64,000 nt of DNA from Extensimonas perlucida (lineage in GTDB: Bacteria > Pseudomonadota > Gammaproteobacteria > Burkholderiales > Burkholderiaceae_C), in NCBI RefSeq assembly GCF_007655255.1, contig NZ_VMYE01000002.1:124001-188000 (forward strand), read 5' to 3'. The number at the start of each line of letters is the position of its first letter. The stretch's first letter is position 1. Positions 29,118 through 36,117 of this stretch are shown here, piece after piece. The notes under the pieces were generated by a model. It ran no database searches. It was not told the origin of the DNA and worked only from the letters and a program-made list of their open reading frames with translations. The translations under genes and the position numbers were made by a program.

Positions 29118-30008
29118 ATGTCCAAGCCCTCGAACTCCCCGCCAGCGCCTGTGCCTCCGGCGCTAGGAGCCTGTCGGACTTTGGGCGTCGAAAGCGAGAA
29201 TGCGCCCCAGCGAGACCAGTTTTTGCCGGATTCGCAGCCCCATAGTGGTGCTATGGGGCAAGAAGACGGTAAAAAATGGGCCGCTGCGGCGCATTCGCAG
29301 CCGACGATTCCAAAGTCCGACAGGCTCCTAGGGCGCGCAGCGTCCGGCGCTGCGGCGCGCGCGGGCCGCGCCCTGCAAAAAGGCCGGCAGACCAGGGCCG
29401 CGATCGTCGATGCAGCGCTCGGGCTGGCGACGCACATCGGGCTCGAAGGGCTCTCCATGGGCGCATTGGCCGAGCTCATGGGCATGAGCAAGTCGGGCGT
29501 GTTCGCGCACTTCGGCTCGCGCGAGGAATTGCAGATCTCGGTGATCCGCGAATACCACGCGCGCTTCGAGCAAGAGGTGTTCTACCCCGCCTTGCAGGCG
29601 CCGCGCGGCGTGGCGCGCCTGCGGGCGCTGTTCGAGCGCTGGATGGCGCGCACCTCGGTCGAGATCGACTCGGGGTGTCTCTACATCAGCGGCGCGGTCG
29701 AATTCGACGACCGCCCCGGCCCGGTGCGCGACGCGCTCGCCTCGTCGGTGCGCACCTGGCACGCGGCCTTGAAGCGCGCGATCGTGCTGTGCAAGGAGTG
29801 CGGCGAGCTGCGCGCCGACCTGGACGAGGAGCAAATGCTGTTCGAAGTCCACGGCCTGATCCTCGCGCTGCACTACGAGGCGCGCTTTTTACAGGCGCCC
29901 GGCTCGCTCGCGCGCGCGCTCGCGGGCTTTGACCACATCCTGCAGCGTTATGGCGCAAAAGTGCCGCCAGCGCAGGTTATACCTTCACCCTCCACTCTCA
30001 AGGAATGA
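29118..30008 (+). CDS. TetR-family regulator of the acyl-CoA operon, with in-frame mobile-element insert
   Basis: 296 residues. After 16 residues of Pro/Ser-rich tail, about 55 residues are encoded by the dispersed element. The normal TetR domain then begins (KGRQTRAAIVDAALGLA), with the helix-turn-helix at GLSMGALAELMGMSKSGVFA. The C-terminal ligand domain follows to the end. Usual length without the insert is about 240, which matches other TetR regulators. The stop codon overlaps an ATG (ATGA), and the acyl-CoA dehydrogenase start lies 6 bases beyond the stop. It probably represses the three downstream genes until an acyl-CoA or related ligand binds. Confidence 0.88.
   Translation: MSKPSNSPPAPVPPALGACRTLGVESENAPQRDQFLPDSQPHSGAMGQEDGKKWAAAAHSQPTIPKSDRLLGRAASGAAARAGRALQKGRQTRAAIVDAALGLATHIGLEGLSMGALAELMGMSKSGVFAHFGSREELQISVIREYHARFEQEVFYPALQAPRGVARLRALFERWMARTSVEIDSGCLYISGAVEFDDRPGPVRDALASSVRTWHAALKRAIVLCKECGELRADLDEEQMLFEVHGLILALHYEARFLQAPGSLARALAGFDHILQRYGAKVPPAQVIPSPSTLKE
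29167..29327 (+). mobile_element. MITE-like palindromic element, copy 2, in frame inside the TetR gene
   Basis: 161 bp, same orientation and translation phase as copy 1, flanked on both sides by intact CTAG (29163-29166 and 29328-29331). Element plus flank is 165 bp. Only scattered base changes separate it from copy 1, and the encoded insert keeps most residues, including AMGQEDGKKWAAAAHSQP. Confidence 0.88.
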
Positions 30009-30013
30009 GCACC

Positions 30014-31816
30014 ATGCCCCGCTACACCCCGCCCCTGCGCGACATCGAATTCGTCCTGCACGAAGTGTTCGGCCTGAGCGACGAGCTCAAAGCCATGCCG
30101 CCGTATGCCGAGCTCGACGCCGCCACGCTGCGCGCCGTGCTCGAAGAAGGCGGCAAGTTCGCCGCCGAGGTGATTTTCCCGCTTAACCTGAGCGGCGACA
30201 CCGAGGGCTGCACACTCGACGCCACGACGCACGCGGTGCGCACGCCGACCGGCTTCAAGGAGGCGTATGCGCAGTTCGTAGCCGGCGGCTGGCCCGCGCT
30301 GTCGTGCGATCCGGCCTACGGCGGGCAGGGGCTGCCCATGGTCATCAACCAGTGCTTCTATGAAATGCTCAACGCCGCGAACCAGGCCTGGACCATGTAC
30401 CCCGGCCTTTCGCACGGCGCCTACGAATGCCTGCACACGCACGGCACGCCCGAGCAAAAACAGCTGTACCTGCCGCGGCTCACGAGCGGGCACTGGACGG
30501 CCACCATGTGCCTGACCGAGCCGCACTGCGGCACCGACCTGGGCCTGCTCAAGACGCGCGCCGAGCCGCAGCCCGACGGCAGCTACAAGCTCACGGGCAC
30601 CAAGATTTTCATCAGCGCGGGCGAGCACGACCTTGCGGAAAACATCGTGCACCTGGTGCTCGCGCGCCTGCCCGATGCGCCTGCGGGCAGCAAGGGCATC
30701 AGCTTGTTCGTGGTGCCCAAATTTTTGCCGCAGGCGGACGGCAACCTGGGCGCGCGCAATGCGATCTACTGCGGCGGCCTCGAACACAAAATGGGCATAC
30801 GCGCGAGCGCCACCTGCCAGATGGTGCTCGACGGCGCCACGGGCAGCCTGGTGGGCGAGCCGCACAAGGGGCTGGCTGCGATGTTCGTGATGATGAACGC
30901 CGCGCGCCTGGGCGTGGGCGTGCAGTCGCTGGGCCTGACCGAGGTGGCCTACCAGAACGCGCTGGCCTACGCCAAGGAGCGCCTGCAGATGCGCAGCCTT
31001 TCGGGCCCCAAGGCAAAAGACCAGCCCGCCGACCCCATCATCGTGCACCCCGACGTGCGCCGCATGCTGCTCACGGCCAAAGCCTGGGCCGAGGGCGGAC
31101 GCGCGCTTGCGATCTACTGCGCGCTGCTCGTGGACAAGGAGCTGCACCACCCCGACGAAAAAGTGCGCGCCGAGAGCGCCGAGCTCGTCGCGCTGCTCAC
31201 GCCCATCGCCAAAGCCTTCCTCACCGACAACGGCTACCAGGCCGTCACGCTGTGCCAGCAGGTCTTCGGCGGCCACGGCTACATCAAGGAGTGGGGCATG
31301 GAGCAGTTCGTGCGCGACGCGCGCATCAACATGATCTACGAGGGCACGAACGGCGTCCAGGCGCTAGACCTGCTCGGGCGCAAGGTGCTCGCCAACCAGG
31401 GCGCGACGCTGCGCAAGTTCGGCAAACTTGTGGCCGCGCTGGCGCAGCAGGAAGCCGCGAACCCGCAAATGGCTGAATTCATCCAGCCGCTGGCCGGCCT
31501 GGGCGAAAAAATGACCCAGTTCACGACCGAAATCGGCATGAAAGCCATGCAAAACCCCGAAGAAGTGGGTGCCGCAGCGACCGACTACCTGCGCGTGGCC
31601 GGGCATCTGGTATTCGGCTACCTGTTCGCGCGCATGGCGCAGGTTGCGCTGCGCCAGATCGCCGCGGGCCATGCCGAGCCGTTTTACCGCGCCAAGCTGC
31701 AAACGGCGCGCTTTTACTTCGCGCGCCTCTTTCCCGAAACCGCCGCGCTCATGCGCAGCGCGCGCTCGGGCAGCCAGGTGCTGATGGACACCGAGGCGGC
31801 GCTGGCTGGAGATTGA
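30014..31816 (+). CDS. Acyl-CoA dehydrogenase with C-terminal extension (DmdC/AidB-like length)
   Basis: 600 residues, longer than the usual 380-400 of straight-chain enzymes, as in DmdC-type and FadE-like dehydrogenases with an added C-terminal domain. FAD/substrate motifs are CLTEPHCGTDLGLLKTRA, YKLTGTKIFISAGEHD and FGGHGYIKEWGMEQFVRDARI. The catalytic Glu is expected in IYEGTNGVQALDL. The ATG at 30014 is preferred, with AAGGA 9 bases upstream; an ATG at 30005 is too close to that ribosome site. It is the first structural gene after the TetR regulator. Confidence 0.92.
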   Translation: MPRYTPPLRDIEFVLHEVFGLSDELKAMPPYAELDAATLRAVLEEGGKFAAEVIFPLNLSGDTEGCTLDATTHAVRTPTGFKEAYAQFVAGGWPALSCDPAYGGQGLPMVINQCFYEMLNAANQAWTMYPGLSHGAYECLHTHGTPEQKQLYLPRLTSGHWTATMCLTEPHCGTDLGLLKTRAEPQPDGSYKLTGTKIFISAGEHDLAENIVHLVLARLPDAPAGSKGISLFVVPKFLPQADGNLGARNAIYCGGLEHKMGIRASATCQMVLDGATGSLVGEPHKGLAAMFVMMNAARLGVGVQSLGLTEVAYQNALAYAKERLQMRSLSGPKAKDQPADPIIVHPDVRRMLLTAKAWAEGGRALAIYCALLVDKELHHPDEKVRAESAELVALLTPIAKAFLTDNGYQAVTLCQQVFGGHGYIKEWGMEQFVRDARINMIYEGTNGVQALDLLGRKVLANQGATLRKFGKLVAALAQQEAANPQMAEFIQPLAGLGEKMTQFTTEIGMKAMQNPEEVGAAATDYLRVAGHLVFGYLFARMAQVALRQIAAGHAEPFYRAKLQTARFYFARLFPETAALMRSARSGSQVLMDTEAALAGD

Positions 31817-31818
31817 GA

Positions 31819-31868
31819 ATCATTTTGGGCCTCAGCCCTTTACCAGCAAGCGCTAGCAGCTATTTTTT
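31819..31868 (-). repeat. Short dispersed repeat, copy B, intergenic
   Basis: Read on the minus strand it starts AAAAAATAGCTGCTAGCGCT and ends GGCCCAAAATGAT, matching the ends of copy A in puuD. It starts 2 bases after the acyl-CoA dehydrogenase stop codon. The partly symmetric core could form a small hairpin in the operon mRNA. Confidence 0.55.
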
Positions 31869-31958
31869 AGTGAGCTCCTGGCCGACGCTGCATGTGGGCC
31901 GCGCGCATTGCGCGGATACTCGGCCCATACCCATTCCACCACGTCAAGGAGACCCGTT

Positions 31959-32834
31959 TTGACGACCCCCAACCCTGGTACACCCCACCCTTTCGACGAA
32001 GCCATGGCCTTCACGCCCTGCGACGCACCCGCAGGCTGGCCTGGCCATGCCACCACGCGCTACTGGCAAGGCCGCACGCACCCCGGCTACGCAAACATGG
32101 TCGGGCCTTTTGGCGGCATCACGGCGGCGCAGGCGCTCAACGCCGTGATGCTGCACCCCGAGCGCCTGGGCGAACCGCTCGCCCTCACCGTGAACTATGC
32201 CGGCCCGCTGGCCGACGGCCCGTTCATCGCCGCGGCCACGCCGCTGCGCACCAACCGCTCCACACAGCACTGGAGCGTGGCGCTGCTGCAGACCGACGCG
32301 AGCGGCGCACTCGCCGTCACCACCACGGCCACGGCCGTGACTGCGGCGCGGCGCGAAACCTGGAGCGTGAGCGACACGCCCGCACCCACCGTGCCGCGCC
32401 CGCACGAGGTGCTGGCCGAAGCGCGCGGCGGCGTGCCCATGGAGTGGCGCCAGCGCTACGAAATGCGCGCGATCGTCGGCGACTTTCCACGCGAGTGGGA
32501 CGACAGCCACGGCCACAGCAGCCTCACCCAGCTATGGATGCGCGACGCGCCGCCGCGGCCGCTCGACTTCTGCGCGCTCGCGTCGCTGTGCGACCTGTTC
32601 TTTCCGCGCCTGTTTTTGCGCCGCGCGCGCCGCGTGCCCGTAGGCACGGTGTCCATGACGGTGTATTTCCACGCCGGCAGCACCGAGCTTGCGGCCACCG
32701 GCGCCGGCTACCTGCTCGGTCAGGCGCAGGCGCAGGAGTTTCGCAACGGCTTTTTTGACCAGACCGGGCAGGTGTGGAACGAAGCCGGCACCATGCTCGC
32801 GACCACGCACCAGGTGGTCTATTACAAAGAATAA
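31959..32834 (+). CDS. Acyl-CoA thioesterase-like protein (TesB/4HBT hot-dog family)
   Basis: 291 residues with two hot-dog halves: the N-terminal part has YANMVGPFGGITAAQALNAV, typical of TesB-like thioesterases, and the C-terminal half has SMTVYFHAGSTELAATGAGY and the ending EAGTMLATTHQVVYYK. The start is a TTG with AAGGAG 7 bases upstream; an in-frame codon 51 bases earlier lacks a ribosome site. It probably hydrolyses an acyl-CoA made or used by the adjacent dehydrogenase. The substrate cannot be told. Confidence 0.85.
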   Translation: MTTPNPGTPHPFDEAMAFTPCDAPAGWPGHATTRYWQGRTHPGYANMVGPFGGITAAQALNAVMLHPERLGEPLALTVNYAGPLADGPFIAAATPLRTNRSTQHWSVALLQTDASGALAVTTTATAVTAARRETWSVSDTPAPTVPRPHEVLAEARGGVPMEWRQRYEMRAIVGDFPREWDDSHGHSSLTQLWMRDAPPRPLDFCALASLCDLFFPRLFLRRARRVPVGTVSMTVYFHAGSTELAATGAGYLLGQAQAQEFRNGFFDQTGQVWNEAGTMLATTHQVVYYKE

Positions 32835-32888
32835 GGCCCGAATGAAGGCCCGGATCGCACGCACTTTCCCCATCCTTTGAGAACCACT

Positions 32889-33665
32889 ATGAACCCCAGC
32901 ACCCAGGACATCCTCGTGCACACCGAAGCCGGCGTGTGCACCATCACCTTCCACCGCGTGGACAAGAAAAACTCCTTCACCGCGGCCATGTACGCCACGC
33001 TGGCTGCCGCGCTCGCTGCGGCCGAAGCCGACCCGCAGGTGCGCGTGCTCGTGTTCCAGGGCGACGCGACGGTGTTCAGCGCGGGCAACGACATCACCGA
33101 CTTTCTCGAACGCCCGCCCCTGGATCAGAATGCGCCGGTTTTTCAGGTGCTGCGCGGCCTCGCGAGCTTCCCCAAGCCCATGATTGCCGCCGTCTGCGGC
33201 CCCGCCGTGGGCCTGGGCACGACCATGCTCTTTCATTGCGACCTCGTCTATGCGGGCGACAACGCGGTGTTTTCCATGCCTTTCGTGAACCTGGGCCTGT
33301 GCCCCGAGGCCGGCTCCAGCCTGCTCGCGCCGCAAATCCTCGGCTACCACCGCGCAGCCGAGGCGCTGCTGTTCGGCGAGCCCTTCCTGGCCGAGGCCGC
33401 GCTCGAAGCCGGCCTGGTGAACCGCGTGGTGCCGCCCACCGAATGCAACGCGCTGGCCCAGGTGCAAGCGAAAAAGCTCGCGGCCAAGCCCTTGAGCTCC
33501 CTCATCGAAACCAAGCGCCTGCTCAAAAAGGGCCAAACCCCCGCCGTGCTCGAGCGCATCGCCGAAGAGGCCGAAACCTTCAGCCGCCTGCTCACCGCCC
33601 CCGCCGCGCGCGAAGCCTTCACTGCGTTCCTCGAAAAGCGCCGCCCGGATTTCAGCAAAGTTTGA
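32889..33665 (+). CDS. Enoyl-CoA hydratase/isomerase family protein
   Basis: 258 residues of crotonase fold. The oxyanion-hole and acyl-CoA-binding segments are VFSAGNDITDFLERP and PMIAAVCGPAVGLGTTML. The active-site position usually held by Glu in hydratases lies in FVNLGLCPEAGSS, close to the PECI/isomerase-type ENLGLVPEAGSS pattern, so an isomerase is as likely as a hydratase. It is the last gene of the TetR-acyl-CoA dehydrogenase-thioesterase set. About 220 bases without a gene follow. Confidence 0.9.
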   Translation: MNPSTQDILVHTEAGVCTITFHRVDKKNSFTAAMYATLAAALAAAEADPQVRVLVFQGDATVFSAGNDITDFLERPPLDQNAPVFQVLRGLASFPKPMIAAVCGPAVGLGTTMLFHCDLVYAGDNAVFSMPFVNLGLCPEAGSSLLAPQILGYHRAAEALLFGEPFLAEAALEAGLVNRVVPPTECNALAQVQAKKLAAKPLSSLIETKRLLKKGQTPAVLERIAEEAETFSRLLTAPAAREAFTAFLEKRRPDFSKV

Positions 33666-33885
33666 TGCCGTCTTGCGCCCGCGGCAGCCCAAGGGGCGGT
33701 GAAGAGACAAGCGCTGCCACGCTCCGCCACGCGCAAAGGCGCACTGTGTGTGCGGCCGCAAGGCTTGAAAGGGCATGCAACGGTCATGAACAGGTTCTGA
33801 GCGTTTTGCTTACTGCTTTTGCGCATTGCCGCAGGCTTGCAAGGGGGAGGCTCCTACGATGGCGGTTCTTTTTCAAGGAGAACCG

Positions 33886-34431
33886 ATGGCCGTGCAATCC
33901 CCCTTTTTCGGCAAACGTGAACCCGATGCGTTTGCTTCGCGCCACAGCGCGCACACCGCTGCGGGCCTGAGTGCCACCGCTGCCGCGCCAACACCTGCAG
34001 CTGCCAGCGTCCAAGCCACCAAACCCGCTCCCGACAGCCAAGGCAGCAAGCTCATCGTCGGGCCGAACATCAAGCTCAAAGGGGTCGAAATCACCGATTG
34101 CGACACCCTGGTGGTCGAGGGCATGGTCGAAGCCACCATGGACTCGCGCGTGATCCATATCGCTGCCGAGGGCGCTTTCCGCGGCTCGGCAGAAATCGAC
34201 ATCGCAGAGATTTTTGGCGAATTCGACGGCACCCTGACGGTGCGCCAAAAGCTCGTGATTCACCAGTCCGGCAAGGTGCGCGGCAAGATCCGCTACGGCA
34301 AGCTGGTGGTCGAAGAGGGCGGACAGCTTTCGGGCGAGATCGCCGTCGGCGTAGGAACCACGCAAAACGCGGCGAAGAAGGGCGTCGAGGAAGTCGCGGC
34401 TTCTGCGCCGACCGTGCCGCTCGCGGCCTAG
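33886..34431 (+). CDS. Bactofilin family cytoskeletal protein
   Basis: 181 residues. A central right-handed beta-helix domain (about residues 50-150), with LIVGPNIKLKGVEITDCDTL and repeats of short hydrophobic turns, is flanked by low-complexity Ala/Pro-rich tails. It is expected to polymerise without nucleotide and act in cell shape or polar localisation. The ATG giving MAVQSPFFGK has AAGGAG 5 bases upstream. Its TAG stop lies within the CTAG flank of a half mobile element. Confidence 0.88.
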   Translation: MAVQSPFFGKREPDAFASRHSAHTAAGLSATAAAPTPAAASVQATKPAPDSQGSKLIVGPNIKLKGVEITDCDTLVVEGMVEATMDSRVIHIAAEGAFRGSAEIDIAEIFGEFDGTLTVRQKLVIHQSGKVRGKIRYGKLVVEEGGQLSGEIAVGVGTTQNAAKKGVEEVAASAPTVPLAA

Positions 34432-34512
34432 CAGCCTGTCGGACTTTGGAATCGTCGGCTGCGAATGTGCCGCAGCGGCCCATTTTTTACCGGCTTCTTG
34501 CCCCATAGCACC
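34432..34512 (-). mobile_element. Half copy of the MITE-like element (copy 3)
   Basis: Starts right after CTAG (34428-34431), with the first base changed (CAGCCTGTCGG). It matches the first about 80 bases of copy 4 up to CCCCATAGCACC and then stops, at the symmetry centre of the palindrome. The other half is missing. A second inverted-repeat element begins 3 bases later. Confidence 0.8.
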
Positions 34513-34515
34513 CCC

Positions 34516-34713
34516 GTTCAACCCAGATTGTTCATTAGGACGCGGGATGATGGCGAGGCGACTGGCGAGGCGACTGGCGAGGCAGTTTGGTCGCGGCTGA
34601 GGAGTGCATGGCCAGTGCCATGGACGACGAAGCAGCGGCCAAAATGACCGTCAGCCGTCCGCCAGCGCCCGCGTAGGCCCGAAGGGCCGCCTAATGGACA
34701 ATCTGGGTTCAAC
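34516..34713. mobile_element. 198-bp inverted-repeat element, non-coding
   Basis: Left end GTTCAACCCAGATTGTTCAT (24 bases to 34539) and right end CCTAATGGACAATCTGGGTT (24 bases from 34690) are inverted repeats with two mismatches. Inside, a 12-base unit TGGCGAGGCGAC is repeated about three times (34551-34586). It has no gene of its own. The right end provides the stop codon of the HD-GYP gene. Confidence 0.65.
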
Positions 34714-35917
34714 GCCTAACCAGCGCCAGCAAGGTCGCCAGCGGCTGTTTGGCGCGCACGGATTCTTGCGGCACGGATACGATGATTTTCCATTCAGGTT
34801 GGGCGCTGTCGCGTGGGATCGGCTCGCCCGGGGGCAAGCCGTCGCGCTTGAGCACCACGGCCACGGGCGGGGTGTTGGCGCTGGCGCCGCGGCGCAGCAC
34901 CACGGCGATTTCTCCGCGCGCCAGGCGCACGAAAGTGCCGGGCGGATAAATGCCCAGCGCTTTGACGATGGCTGCGCCGAGCGCATCGGGCTGGCGCGTG
35001 TCGTCGAAGTAGCTCGCGCGCATGGCGGCCGCCACGTCCATGGGCGCGCGGGTCGCGCGTGGCGCGATGCGCGCGGCGAACTGGTCGGCACGCCGGATCA
35101 GGCGCGCGAGCTGCTGTGCCTCGGGGGCTGGTTCCAGCGGCCCCTCGAAGTGCTGGTGGTGGCAGCGCACGGCCTCGAGCCAGACCGGGTCGGCCACGCC
35201 CAGCTGGCGCAGCAAGGCTGCGGAGCGCTCGGGGTGCTCGGCGATGGCGGCGATCTGCGCGGCGCTGAGTGGCTCGGTCTGCTGCGCCAATTGGTCTTGC
35301 AGCGCCGTCATCGCGATGTTCATCGTCAGCGCCGCGCGGCCCACTTGCAGCGTGCGCACGTCTGGCCAGCGCAGCACCTCATGCGCCACGATCATGCAGG
35401 TACAGGCCACCAGCATCGCATGCGTGGCGCTGTACGCCGCCGTTTCTTGCGCAGACAGGTAGATCAGCGCGAACAGCGTGGCGTCCGGCGCCTGGATGCA
35501 ATTGCGTACCAGTGTGTCGTGCAGGTGCTTGAAGCGCTCACCAAAATCCGCCGCAAGGGGTGTGGTCAGCAGCCGCGTGGCGCGCAGTTGCAACTCGGGC
35601 CAATCGGGTCGGTCGTCCTCCGCGCGCGCAGGGCTGGCAAAGACCTCGGCGCCGACCGGCGCCGCCGTGAGGGCTCCGAGCGCATGGCCGGACAGCAGTA
35701 GTTTGTTTAGGTGTCCAAGGTAGGCCTGGCGCGTTTCCCTGGATTCGTCCACGTCCAGCCAGAGGTTCGGGCTGAGGGCAAGAACGCGCCGTAGCTCCTC
35801 CTGGTGGGCGATCACGTAGCCCTTTTGCGCGAGCAAAACGCCACCGTCTCCGCGCAGCGCAAAAGGCAATGGCCGGCCGAGGGGGATCGCTTCAGGAGAG
35901 AGGGCAACGAGTTTCAT
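34709..35917 (-). CDS. Degenerate HD-GYP domain protein
   Basis: 402 residues. The N-terminal about 110 residues carry no named domain. The region about 150-320 aligns with HD-GYP order: SATHAMLVACTCMIVAHEV, HPERSAALLRQ, CHHQHFEG and RADQFAAR. The central HDIGK metal motif is replaced by ALTMNIAM and the GYP signature by EGPLEP, so c-di-GMP hydrolysis is unlikely; a binding or scaffold role is possible. The stop codon lies in the inverted repeat of the mobile element downstream, so the C-terminus may be shortened. Convergent with bactofilin. Confidence 0.75.
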   Translation of the reverse strand: MKLVALSPEAIPLGRPLPFALRGDGGVLLAQKGYVIAHQEELRRVLALSPNLWLDVDESRETRQAYLGHLNKLLLSGHALGALTAAPVGAEVFASPARAEDDRPDWPELQLRATRLLTTPLAADFGERFKHLHDTLVRNCIQAPDATLFALIYLSAQETAAYSATHAMLVACTCMIVAHEVLRWPDVRTLQVGRAALTMNIAMTALQDQLAQQTEPLSAAQIAAIAEHPERSAALLRQLGVADPVWLEAVRCHHQHFEGPLEPAPEAQQLARLIRRADQFAARIAPRATRAPMDVAAAMRASYFDDTRQPDALGAAIVKALGIYPPGTFVRLARGEIAVVLRRGASANTPPVAVVLKRDGLPPGEPIPRDSAQPEWKIIVSVPQESVRAKQPLATLLALVRR

Positions 35918-35979
35918 CGTTGTGGATTATTTCGCACGGCCGTCGGATGCAAGGGTGGCAAAGGGCGGTGGGACGCTGG

Positions 35980-36054
35980 CTATTGCACGGACTTCTCGAC
36001 CGCACGGCGAGGTCCATGCCTCCATTCACGCAGCGCATGCAGTCTGTTTTTCAT
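35980..36054 (-). other. Possible 24-codon leader ORF upstream of the HD-GYP gene
   Basis: ATG with AAGG 6 bases upstream opens MKNRLHALREWRHGPRRAVE and ends at TAG, 62 bases before the HD-GYP start. The predicted peptide is basic. A GCTTAT-AGG-ATAAGC inverted repeat at 36065-36079 lies just upstream in the likely promoter. Short ORFs arise by chance, so this is only noted as a candidate. Confidence 0.15.
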
Positions 36055-36117
36055 AGTGCCTTATGCTTATAGGATAAGCGTAAAAGGCCAATTTGACTCC
36101 AAATTGTTGGGTGCACC

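Noticed and set aside
34551-34586. CRISPR-like repeats
   Set aside because: Three 12-base units are directly adjacent with no spacers; a simple tandem repeat. No CRISPR array or cas gene is in the window.
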